From Oryzias latipes (lineage: Eukaryota > Chordata > Actinopteri > Beloniformes > Adrianichthyidae): a stretch of DNA of 64,000 nt. Where the stretch lies: the NCBI RefSeq assembly GCF_002234675.1, contig NC_019862.2, positions 24,982,160 to 25,046,159 of the forward strand, in the 5' to 3' direction. The notes below the pieces were generated by a model, which worked only from the letters and a program-made list of their open reading frames with translations, was not told the DNA's origin and ran no database searches. Below, piece by piece: positions 33,701 through 43,970 of the stretch. Every line of letters starts with the position of its first letter. Position 1 is the first letter of the stretch. The translations under genes were made by a program, and so were the position numbers.

Positions 33701-36675
33701 CGATGACAAAGTCAACTCTTTCCCTTTGCACAGATCCTACAATCCACCTCTCCTTCATAGTGTTCTCTAATGATCATTTTTAAGTGTCTTTTTGGCCCCA
33801 ATCCGATTCCGACGCCTTTGATTTTGAGATCTATCCATACTGACTCCTAGTCCTATACTGTTGTGACGAATTAAAAATGAACAAATTCATCCAGGTTTTC
33901 CTCCATTTTGATTTTATTCATCCTATTTTATCATTAAACCCAACAAAACTTGTGTAAAGCAGCTGGAACAATCAAAGTAAAAATAGTTTAACTATAAACT
34001 ACAAAAAACAGTTAACTAGTAACTAGTAAAAATAGGGGATAATTAGTTATGTGAGAAAGTTTAGTATCTTCCGAGCTATTGAACATTTTTGATCAAACGG
34101 GATTCCATTAAAAATTCTTAAACATTTTTGATTGCTTTTCCTTAAACCATTCAGGACTAGCACAGATCAATGGAACCATTTATTAGTTTTGGTTGTTTTT
34201 TCCCCGCGGAGCTTGCACTTTGTAGACGGTCCCTTGGCAGCCGTCTCACTGCCATCTCTCTGTTTAATTCTTAATAAAAAGAAATAATTGATCTTTTTAC
34301 CTTTGAAATGCTTTTGTAGATCGTTGGTTGCATTAAGACGAACCAAAAGAAGCACTTGTTGATAGTTTATACCTTTATTTAAACATTTATTGAGCCTGGA
34401 GGCTAAAATCTATGAACGTCTTGCTAATTTTACCGAACGGATTTTGTGTGCTTTCTTCTTAAACTAGCGCTGAATTCTCCTGTTTTTATGTAAATTAAAT
34501 GTCCTTATCTATTCATGACATGCAGACTTCTTCTATAGTACTAATCTGTAACATTAATCTGTATGAAAAACACTGCACTCTCTCAGACACATTCCTGTGC
34601 AGAAGTGTGCAGGATGTTCCCCTGAGTTTATGATCATGTGCAGCGTGTTGTAGCAGATTATGTGAATTCTAAAAACAGCCCTTCACAAGTTTGCTTTGCT
34701 TGGCCAAGCAGGAACAAAGCCATGGAAGCTCTGGAGAACAAAGTAGTGAGACTCAGAATTAGTGCTTACTCCTGCTTCTAGATAGCATAGCACTTGGTTG
34801 GAAATTATGGATTTGGGGTAATTTTTGATGGCAGCAAGGATGGAGAATGTTTCTAACGCCAAAGCAAAGACAAAATTACCAGAGTAATGACAGCTGTCAG
34901 ATATTTGTGTAAAAGCATTTCTGCTAATTAATTTTAATTGTCAAATTGGATATTTCTAATTGAATTTTGCCACACATTGACTAGAAAACTTGAAAAGAAA
35001 ATGTCAAATACCATTTTCTTATCATTATCATTTTATTTAAGTGAGAGTATGAATGGTGTTGAAGAAGAAACAGAAAAAGCGGTTTGCCGGATTGCTTTTC
35101 CATTTTAATTTTGAGACAACAAATACAGCTTCATTTTGAAAATGTAAAAGCATTTCTGGTATTGACTTTTATTTTTAGTTATGCTACAGAGACGCTTCCA
35201 TAGTAAATTACTAGTTGACTTCAACAATTCTTGAATCATAGTCTCTTTCTGTATCAGTTTTGCCCCACATCAGATTTGAGACTGTTTTTGATTTGTAGAT
35301 TTTTTCCCAAAACCCCTCCATCTGCCATATTGAAAGTTTTTTTTTAGTCCATTAAATAACTAAAATCCTTTTATAGATTCTCTATTTCATGTTCAGAAAA
35401 GGTGATTTTCCTACAAGCACTCATAGGTTGTAACAACTGAGGGATACACCTCTTCATAAGGGCAGATTCCTGGTATCTCAAGTGCCTTGGACGATGCCCA
35501 TTGTGACTTTAAGTTGAGCTCTACTGTATATCAAACCTACTTGTTTAATCTTTAGAGTTCAGACTTCATCTTCTGCCTTGTTGTTTTACTTCGCCTCCAC
35601 CAAATGAGTTTTCCAAAGAGTGTTAACATGTGTTTGGAAAATGTGAGCAACTGTCATCAGGCTGTCTAAACTCTGCAAAATGAAGCAACTTCATTTTTCA
35701 GACAAACCTTTCTTGAAATTCCTGAGTGGGGGCTCACTGAGAAAAAACCATGTGTGCAGGAGGAATGTGAGACTTGGACAGCAATCACATACTTTTTCTT
35801 TGAAAGACTTTTATGATCTTTCGTTTGCTCTTGACATTCCAGCTCAGAGGGATTTCTAGAGAAATAGTTTGTGGTTCTGTGAAGAATTTAATATGCTTCA
35901 ACTTTCCATATGCTTGTGCCCTATATGTACCAAAATGTTAAGTCTCTTTCGAGACTACAGTAGAGTTTGAAAGTAAAAAAAAAAAACAAAAGTTTTTATT
36001 CAAGGTCAACTGACAGGTGAGGTTAGAAAAAGAAATAACTTCAACCCAAAAAAGTAAACATACTTATTTGTCTCTAGATAAAATGAGCAAAACCAATTTT
36101 AACTACATTAGATCATGATAACCCATCAGCAATGGTACAGTACAACAAAATAAGTGCCACACAAAAATTTAGCCCCTCCTCCATTTTTGTTTTATGAATG
36201 GTTGATTACTCACAAAAAAATGATACAAGAGTTATGATCTAAATGAGTCACCGTAAGAACAATAATGTGGGGTACTACAGGGCTCTGTTTTAGGTCTCCT
36301 AATGTTTTCATGTGCACATATAAGGCCTTCCAGTTTTAAGGATTGTCTGTGAGCTATATGCTAGCAATTCATTTTTTGTGTGTACCAGCTAAATCCAACA
36401 GATCAAGAATATTCGTTAAAAAAAAATAAAAAACAAAGGCAGAGCTAACCTGTACTGATCTTGTTTGATTATAAAAATGAGGAATCATTATCTCACCTTG
36501 CTTCTCCCTTAGTTTAAATGCAATAAATATTCAAAGATGCAGAAGGGAGACTGTTGTGTTTCTTCCCTGGCACTCTGAAGTCTGCTCCACAAGATCTGCA
36601 CCTGTTAATTAGTGTAACTAGACAGAGCCCAAAACTGCCTTTAGCGTGTGAGACATCAGTTCACTTTAACATGTT
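30777..36675. other. 5.9-kb stretch without a supported gene
   Basis: AT-rich sequence with no recognisable coding exon, LINE or SINE. A 14-base perfect hairpin lies at 31279-31311. Short frames at 32054-32371, 33049-33279 and 33192-33470 have no domain. It may be intronic or intergenic unique sequence. Confidence 0.55.
31279..31311. repeat. Perfect 14-bp inverted repeat, 5-nt loop
   Basis: GTTCCTCAGTGTGT (31279-31292) and its exact complement ACACACTGAGGAAC (31298-31311) flank ATTCG. No U-tract follows, so it is not terminator-like. Confidence 0.95.
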
Positions 36676-37608
36676 AACCCTTGTGCTATCTTAGATGACC
36701 CCACCCTTGCATTGACGTGTTATTCCTACCATGACAAAGGTGGATAAAGATGGAAAGATTTCATGTAATCCATGGACACCAGTGAAGATCACAAATCATT
36801 GAAGAAAAATGGTTCAGAGCACTGTCTAGTGCAGGGGTCGGGAACCTATGGCTCGCGAGCCATATATGGCTCTTTTGATGGTCACATGTGGCTCGCAGAC
36901 AAATCTTTAATTATACTTTTTTTTTCATTAGACCAGTCCTTCTCGGGCGCGATGCGATGCCAGAGGCGCGCAGTAGTAGCGGTGCTTGGAGAGAAAACTA
37001 TCAGTTTACTATTATCTAGTTTGTACCACCCGGAAACCTGTGAATTGCCGTGCCTAAAACGGCGCGCTCCCGTCTCTGAGAAAGAACGCGCAGTTGCGGG
37101 GACGGGATGTGTGAGGGAGAAGGGGGACTGAGTTTAACTTGGCTGTTGGGCCTCGTTAAAAGTTCTGGAGTTCATGGAACGCATCGATCAAGCAGTGATC
37201 TGATTGGCCCTTTGTTCTGTCGCTCAGCCTGTTGTTAGGGAGTTTGGACCAATGGGGTTCAGCTATGGGCCGAATAAGGGAAATGGGAGGGCTGGAGCAG
37301 GGGAATAAAAAGTTGAGAGAAGCGCTCTCGTCTCGTCTCGGCGGGCGAGAATAAGGAGTTGCTGAATTAATTGTACGGCGTTTGTTAGGGGTCTGCATTA
37401 ACCAGAACAAAGAACCTTAAAAGAGGTTAAGTCTCCGTGCCTCAGTGTGGGAAAGGGACGCTACATTATTGTATGGCTCTTTCAAAATTACATTTAAAAA
37501 TATGTGGCGTTTATGGCTCTCTTGGTCAAAAAGGTTCCCGACCCCTGGTCTAGTGGGTCTAGATGACCCAACTCCCAATGTTAAAGTGCCTAGGATAGCA
37601 CAAGGGTT
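36676..37608. mobile_element. MITE, AACCCTTGTG termini (copy 2), split by an hAT element
   Basis: The left part 36676-36831 and right part 37548-37608 together match copy 1 at 4053. ATGTT flanks it on both sides (36671-36675 and 37609-37613), a possible 5-base duplication. The intervening element is the next entry. Confidence 0.88.
36832..37547. mobile_element. Non-autonomous hAT-type element with 8-bp duplication
   Basis: Perfect 16-base termini CAGGGGTCGGGAACCT are flanked by the exact 8-base duplication GTCTAGTG (36824-36831 and 37548-37555). The CAGGG start, the duplication length and the GGCTC-rich subterminal words fit the hAT superfamily. The 716-bp interior has no transposase. A promoter-like stretch (CCAAT at 37249, GGGAATAAAAAG at about 37300) may be a captured LTR, which I could not delimit. 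Confidence 0.92.
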
Positions 37609-38175
37609 ATGTTACATGCACACCGGCATGTGACATGCATTCAAGAACGCACTAAATGGAAGTTCTTGGGTGGCCATGGTGAAGAGGTGGAGCGGTCGAC
37701 CTCTGATTGGTAGATCCCAGGTTCAGTTGCCGCTCTGGGTGCCCAAGTGTAAAAGTATCCTTGAGCAAGACAAGGAACTCTACATTGCTCCTGTTGATTA
37801 TAAGATAGTGCCAGTGTGCGGCAGTGGGCCGCCATTGCTATTTGAATGTGTGTGTATGTGTGTGAATGGGTGAATGAGACTGTGACTGTAAAGCCCTTTA
37901 GGGCTTCAAGGTAGGTAGTGAAGCACCATATAAGAATACGCCATTTATCATTTTCACAGCTGTATTCTGAAACATGAAAGACTTGTCATATAATTCAGGC
38001 CCGGCACATCTCACAATTAATAATTTGTCCTCCACTATCAATTTCCAAATGATTCGCATTTCAGTGAATTAAAAAAGACACCATCCATACGGCACTACCA
38101 AATCAGAGTCCCTGATAAGTCAAAGTTCAACCTGGTTTAACTGGCAACACATATATTCAATGCCCACATGTTTTG
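37609..38175. mobile_element. MITE, AGCTACGTTCACAC family (copy F), interrupted by a SINE
   Basis: TGCACACCGGCATGTGACATG at the left, then TTCACAGCTGTATTCTGAAAC, ATGAAAGACTTGTCATATAA, CTCCACTATCAATTTCC and CACATGTTTTGTATGTAAAG on the right, follow the order of copy B. A SINE replaces the segment between about 37672 and 37954. The right terminus is decayed. Confidence 0.7.
37672..37954 (+). mobile_element. tRNA-like SINE, GCCATTTATCATTTT tail (copy 2)
   Basis: GAGGTGGAGCGGTCGACCTC, a B-box-like CCCAGGTTCAGTTGCC, GGGTGAATGAGACTGTGACTG, AAAGCCCTTTAGGGCTTCAAG and the end CGCCATTTATCATTTT match 5680-5931. It lies inside MITE copy F. Confidence 0.72.
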
Positions 38176-39171
38176 TATGTAAAGCTTTAGACAGACAAGG
38201 ACTAGTTATGATTATCTTCTGTAGTCTCTTATTCCCAAAAACTGTGTGTAAATTGTGTCAAATTACTCTGCTTGTGTACATGAAATCAGCACAATCTGTC
38301 CAAATGAATTTATGTGACACGCAACAGAAAAGATAAACATGGAAACTGGAATGAGACTGATGAAAGCAAAGATGATGGCAGCTCCAGACAAAGCCTGTAC
38401 CTCATTAGTTATCAGTCAAGTTTGTTTACAACTGTAATTACTGGAAAAGGAAGTAAGGCTGACCAGTAAACCTCTCACCATGGTTCTAATGATGTCCACT
38501 AAAAAGTTTGCGACATAGTTTAGTGTGTCATTAGAGGTCAATAACGCTTCTGCTGCCCCTTCCTGGCACCCAGCTTGAGGAATGGAGGACACAAAATTCC
38601 AGTCATTTCACCAACCATGTTTGTTGATCTTAAACTCCTTGTTAAAAGTTGAATTGTTTAACATTGCCCTAAATGAAGACTGACTTAATTGTGTACCAAG
38701 GCCCCAAGTGGAACTGACCTGGTTCCAGATACTTAAGCTTTCAATTGTGCTTTCCTCTTGGTTGCAACTTTCTCTGCTGAATCTCTCAAAGGGAGCAGAA
38801 GCTGTTTAATAAGAATTTCTTCTACTGTAACCAGTATGGAGAATAATTTCCACCAATCTCTCTTTAAAAAACTGCACACCCACGCAGTCTCACCGTTTCA
38901 TCGCAGTGTATGCAGGCCTACTGAAAACACCTGTTGACTGAGTAGCATTCAGCCTGGCTTGACCTACTTGTTTGATCTTGCAAAAGCAACCAATCTTGCA
39001 AAGTAAAGTCTGGAATTTTTTAAAAAGGCATGTAGGAAAAGTCCTTTTTGAAAATTAATGAACTGATGGGATTTTTTTTACCGTGGTCTATCTTGTAAAG
39101 TACAATGTTGTTTACAGTTGGATTTATATTGCGGTTGTACATTTAGCTGTTTTGAGCAATTTACACAAGAT
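38176..39171. other. No gene seen
   Basis: AT-rich, unrecognised sequence up to the left duplication of the next SINE. Confidence 0.55.
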
Positions 39172-39187
39172 ATGGTGTTGTGTAACA

Positions 39188-39414
39188 GGAGCCGGTTTAG
39201 CTCGTGCTGGTTTGCGGCGCCTTCCGTCCGTGAAACCAGGGTTCGACTCCGGGCTGCTCCCTGTTCCCTTCTCTACTTCTGTGCTGGTCCCAAGCCCGGT
39301 TGCTTTGAGAAGGTTGCGTCAGTAAGGGCATCCGGCGTAAAAACATTGCCAAGTTTACCATGCGACTTGTTCGCTGTGGCGACCCCTGATGGGAAAAGCC
39401 AAAAGAGAAACAAC
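39188..39414 (+). mobile_element. tRNA-derived SINE (GGAGCCGG type) with 16-bp duplication
   Basis: Nearly identical to 1535-1757 over the whole length, including the GGGTTCGACTCC B-box and GGCGACCCCTGATGGG. The 16-base duplication ATGGTGTTGTGTAACA is exact at 39172-39187 and 39415-39430. High identity between the two copies suggests recent activity. Confidence 0.92.
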
Positions 39415-39430
39415 ATGGTGTTGTGTAACA

Positions 39431-39787
39431 ACATAACAACAAGACACAGTTGGCAACCACAGAAGATCCATACTGCATTGTTCTTTGAGAGCAGGTCTTG
39501 AGTATGATTCCAAATCATACTCAAGTACAGAGCCATGCAGTCAGAACAGAACTGCACCCTGTAAGCCAAGACACGACAAATACAGTCATGGCATGTGTCA
39601 TATAAAACTAATACTGCAACAGGGTTCATTAAAAAGAAATGTGGTCACAACAGACATTACTATGTTGGTGAAGCAGTCAGGAACGGTAGTGAAGATATGC
39701 ACACAGTTAATTTTGCTGCTCTGTCACTGTAATTGACTGAATATGAGAACTAGAACGTGACCCCTCCCACCTCGTGTTTCAAACAGG
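39431..39787. other. No gene; perfect 13-bp hairpin at 39497-39525
   Basis: CTTGAGTATGATT (39497-39509) and its exact complement (39513-39525) enclose a 3-base loop. The rest is unrecognised. Confidence 0.6.
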
Positions 39788-40186
39788 AAGTCCGCTGGTT
39801 CCAAAAGGCCAAAATCCCACAGACCTCCACTGAGAAACAAACCGCTAATACTCAGTCATTATGTTTGTCAGAATAGCTTGCTCTGCTACATTTTTTTGTT
39901 CTTGCTAATCCTATTTTTTTCATTATATTTTTTCTGAAGTACAATTTATTCAAGTTATAAACTGACCAATCAGATGCCTCAATGTGGTCTCACAGCGAAG
40001 GTTTGAAGCTTTTCATTGACAGATTCTCCCAAGCTCCGCTTTCAAGTGGTAGGGGTGTGGACTTCCAACAAGCTCACACCTGATTGGTGAGAGCAGTTGC
40101 CATAGAAACATTGACTCAAGACAACTCGGACCAATCCCTACTTACTGACAATTTCTGGTTCCAAATGGTAACTGAGCTGACTTCCA
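39788..40186 (+). mobile_element. Repeat bounded by CTGGTTCCAA direct words, copy 1
   Basis: It aligns in order with 43589-43970: TTCAAGTTATA, CCAATCAGATGCCTCAATG, GGGTGTGG, CAAGCTCACACCTGATTGG, GTTGCCATAGAAAC, TCGGACCAATC and TTACTGAC. CTGGTTCCAA occurs in the same orientation at both ends of both copies. Four CCAAT words (either strand) and an X-box-like site are carried inside. Class unknown. Confidence 0.75.
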
Positions 40187-40503
40187 AGTCCTTTCTATGG
40201 GTGATGTCACACTCACTTGGTACGGCGCTCAAACACAGTCAATGGTTACTGCTGCATCATGACACTTTACATAAACACAATCAAGCAGACAGAAAATATT
40301 CAAGAAAGTGAAAAATACCCAGAGGAGATCTGGCTTGTTGTATGGGAAATGTTGAGTTCAAACTCACTTTGCAAAACTTGTTGTCTAGCATTTTTTGCTA
40401 AAAGCTTTTCTCTAACATTCCTTGAGTGATCTGCTGCCAGGGTTAAACAGCTCCACCGATGCTACCTAACATGACCATATTCATCCAGACTTATTGAACA
40501 CTC
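40187..40503. other. No gene seen
   Basis: Unrecognised sequence between two repeats. Confidence 0.55.
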
Positions 40504-41050
40504 AAGCTACGTTCACACCAGTCACCTTTATTGAATAGTCTATGTAAACGTGCATACATGTGCATTTCGGCTTTCCCTGTTTAAAACTTGCACGTTCATG
40601 CATCGCTACACATGTTTTTAAGACCGTTTTTGGGCTTTAAGCACCATACGCGCATCCATTGAAAGCACGTTGAAAGTTAAACCGGTTGAACTTTGATCAA
40701 TCAGGGACTCGAATTTGGTACTGACGCTTGGATAGCGACCCTTTCAATTCACGGAAGAGCCAACTGTCTCAAAAATTGATCATGAAGAAGAAATAAATAA
40801 TAGGGGTGTGTGTGTCCAGTCGGAATTATATGACACCAAGTCTTTCATTTACCGAAATAGAGCTGTTAAAGAAAAAAACCTGGAGCGAGATTTGCACAGC
40901 TTTGACATGCCTCTTCCAACTGTAGCTACATTGTGGGTACATTGGGTAGCAACAGTCCAGCGTGAACGTCGTATGCCAAACAAGAGTTCAAGAATTTGTG
41001 TTTAGCAGGTTCTCGAATGCACTTCGCATCCCCGGTGTAACACGAGAGAT
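40504..41050. mobile_element. MITE, AGCTACGTTCACAC family (copy D)
   Basis: The left end AAGCTACGTTCACACCAGTC is well kept. Inside, TTGAACTTTGATCAATCAGG, ATTATATGACACCAAGTC, GAGCTGTTAAAGAAAAA and TTTGACATGCCTCTTCC are in the opposite orientation to copy B. The right end (CATCCCCGGTGTAACAC) is decayed. About 547 bp. Confidence 0.82.
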
Positions 41051-42265
41051 TCCGAAATAACCATGTGTCCATGAAATCAGCATCAAGTGCAGGCTGTAGC
41101 TGCACTTAATCAAAGTAGGTGGGACAATCTAAAAGCCAACAGTAGTCTTGAAAAAGTGTGTAACAAACATGCACTTTGTCTGGAAAATGGTGAGTGGACC
41201 AGCTGTCACAGGTTCATCCACCAGAAAGCAGCCACCCCCACCCCGACAACCATCTTTATTTGGGCCTGTCAGCCTGATCTTGCTCTGTCTCACACTCACG
41301 TGCACGCCCACGCGCACACCACCAGAAGAAAGGAGCACTGTATGCCACAAACGATGATGACGTCAGCTTGTTATTGACTCTCCCAGGTCTGAATGACTGA
41401 GCAAGGGAGGGGGAGGGGCGGGAGCGAGCGCTGCAGGGAGGTGACCAGCCAGGCGCAAATGAGTTGTAGAGAGTGTGTGTGTGCATGTGTGTGTCTGTGG
41501 CGCGTGGGGGGATGGGTGGGATCATGCAGTCCTGTTTCCGCAGACATAATCTGTCTCAGTTGCTGCGCACCTTTTACAGTTCACAACAACCCCCCTCCCT
41601 CCAGATGATCCCACGGAGGCACTGAGGCGCAGGGCAGGGCGGAACGGGAGGAAGAGCTCATGTTTAACCAGACTGATCTCTCTGTTGACTGTGGCTTGCT
41701 CTTCACTAAATCGCCCATTGTATCTTGACATTGGAAAGTATGGCACCAAAAGAAATCCAACAAAAAAGGTGGATCCTGCAGACTGAGGGGGAGGAAGAAT
41801 GGGGGTGTCATTTCAATACACACTGTGGTGAAGACAGACAGAGGTTTTTTTGGACATGAACTATAACTCTTCTATTTTTTTCATTAAATTTATATAGTCA
41901 TGTAAAAGTGAAAAAACGTGTGTGTGTGTGTAACAGGAAGGGCTTTGGGACCCTGAAGTATCTGGGGGGCGTGCTTTTGTAGGTGGCGCGATGACATGAG
42001 CCTTCCTGGTGCAGGACACAGACTGGTTCCTGGTTTTAAATTTTCCTTAAGCTCATTATATGCACTTAAATAATGAGGCTTTCATTGGTAAAGTTGACAG
42101 TTTACCAGTTTGCATAACTTATATGTATTAAGTGGAAATTGTTGGTTAAGTTCCTCCTCAGAGTAACTCTTTTGGTTACTTATTCGACTGCAGCACCTTT
42201 ACAACCTATTTTTTCTTTTTTCTTCCTGTAGTGGATAGAAAAAGTAAACCAGGTTTAACCCTTTA
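41051..42265. other. No gene supported; GC-rich patch at about 41380-41700
   Basis: The patch holds GGGAGGGGGAGGGGCGGGAGC and CCGCAGACATAATC and is flanked by GT-rich microsatellites (41468-41495, 41918-41932). It might be a promoter or untranslated exon, but no initiator, TATA or open frame supports that. Confidence 0.4.
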
Positions 42266-42951
42266 AAGCTGGGTTCACACCAAACGCGATTTACATGGCA
42301 AAGTGTCCAGTTTCAATGTTAAATCGACGTACAGATGCAATTTGAGGTCCAGCATGCCCAGAGTTTAAAAAATTGAACTTTGGCGAGATTGACGGATCAC
42401 GCTAACCAATCTGGGACTCATCTTTGGGCACTGGACGTGTTCAGTGACTTGATCAGCAGTTGGAGTCCAAATCCAACATGGAGAAGAATCGGATTGTTCT
42501 CCTCCAGAACTTTCTGATATTTTTCTTTCATCAAATCAACAATAAAAAGGTCATTTGAATGTAATTTTATTTTTAGTTTTGTCCTCTTTGGACTAATGTG
42601 GGACAACAAGTCATCAAACTGGGTCACTCGGACACAGAAATGCCATCGTTCAGATACAGCTACTCACTGCACTGGGAGAATCTCTGAATGATCTCATGAG
42701 CCCAGAAACCAGACATGCTTACCGAAACTTTTGTAGAACTCTTCAAAATAAATAAATCCTTCATAATGATCCGTGTCTTCCTTGCATTGTAAATGAGTTA
42801 TATTCAGACACTGATCCACGTAGCGATCAGGCTAAAAACATTTGGTGGTAGCTCCTCCCATACGTGTCTAGGGTTTCAAGCTTTTGAACACAATTTTGGA
42901 CAGGTGTCGAGCAGAAAATTTGAGGCGTAAATCCTGTTTGGTATCAACCCA
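42266..42951 (-). mobile_element. Non-autonomous Harbinger-like element
   Basis: The termini GCTGGGTTCACACCAAACGC and GTTTGGTATCAACCCAGC are inverted repeats. The minus strand contains two coding-like pieces, one reading DHYEGFIYFEEFYKSFGKHV (near 42700-42780) and one reading TQFDDLLSHISPKRTKLK (near 42570-42627). Their spacing and words (E-FY, FDDLL) recall the N-terminal part of PIF/Harbinger transposases. This is my reading, without a search. No DDE core is present. A 3-base duplication could not be confirmed. Confidence 0.55.
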
Positions 42952-43588
42952 GCATAAGTAACATACCATAAATAATATAAATACATAAATAAAATACCAT
43001 AAATCTTTGACCGTTTACACAAGGGTTGCTCATCCGACTGAATGAACACACCTGGTCTAGGTAATCAATCAGCAGCAAGCAGCGCAGGGAGAGCTGGAAA
43101 ACAGGCAGGGTGGTAAAGCTTAAGGACCAGGTATGAGCAGTCCTGGTGTACACCATCGGAGGGAAACAGTTGATTTAGACGTAGAGAAAATGGGCTTTTC
43201 TTGTTAGATTCGCACTGATACGCAACAGAATATGAATGCAAAATATTCCACAGCGGTGCAAAGCCGTTTTTCTTTGCAACAGATTACGTAAACACTTCAC
43301 TAATGTAAAGTGCTGCATATCAATACAAGAATGCGTTTCTCCCCTTCAGAATCTGCTGGATTTACATTTTATGTTACGGTTGTCAAAAGAATGTAAAGAC
43401 TGAAGCTAAAGCTGCGATGTTAAAGTGTTTAAGTAAAGCGGAATTTTTATCTACAAAACACAAATTAGCAAATATCATTCTCTTCACAACCTTTCATACA
43501 TACACTCACTAAAAACACATAGTAATAGAGAGCCACACAGACAACCATACATACTACTTATAAACAAACTCACAAAAACATGTGTAGA
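42952..43588. other. No gene seen
   Basis: AT-rich, unrecognised sequence. Confidence 0.55.
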
Positions 43589-43970
43589 CCAACCCACTGG
43601 TTCCAAGAATCCCATAGACTTCTATAAAACACATAACAAGCTATTACTCAGTCCATTTATTTATCAGATTAACCATTCTTGTTCTGATACCTCTTTTAGC
43701 ACCTTCTTGTTATTCCTATTTTTTTTAATGTTTTCTGCAGTTCAAGTTATACAAGTTATAATTTGGCCAATCAGATGCCTCAATGAAAGTATGTAGTCTC
43801 AAGCCGAACGTTTGAAACATTTGACAGATTTTCCGAAGATCATTTACAGTGGTATGGGTGTGGCCTTTGAACAAGCTCACTCCTGATTGGCCAGAATGGT
43901 TGCCATAGAAACGTTGACTCAGATCACCTCGGACCAATCATTGCTTACTGACGATTTCTGGTTCCAAAAA
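43589..43970 (+). mobile_element. Repeat bounded by CTGGTTCCAA direct words, copy 2
   Basis: Second copy of the 39788-40186 repeat in the same orientation, about 3.8 kb downstream. It keeps GTTGCCATAGAAAC at 43899-43912 and the flanking CCAAT words. Confidence 0.75.
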
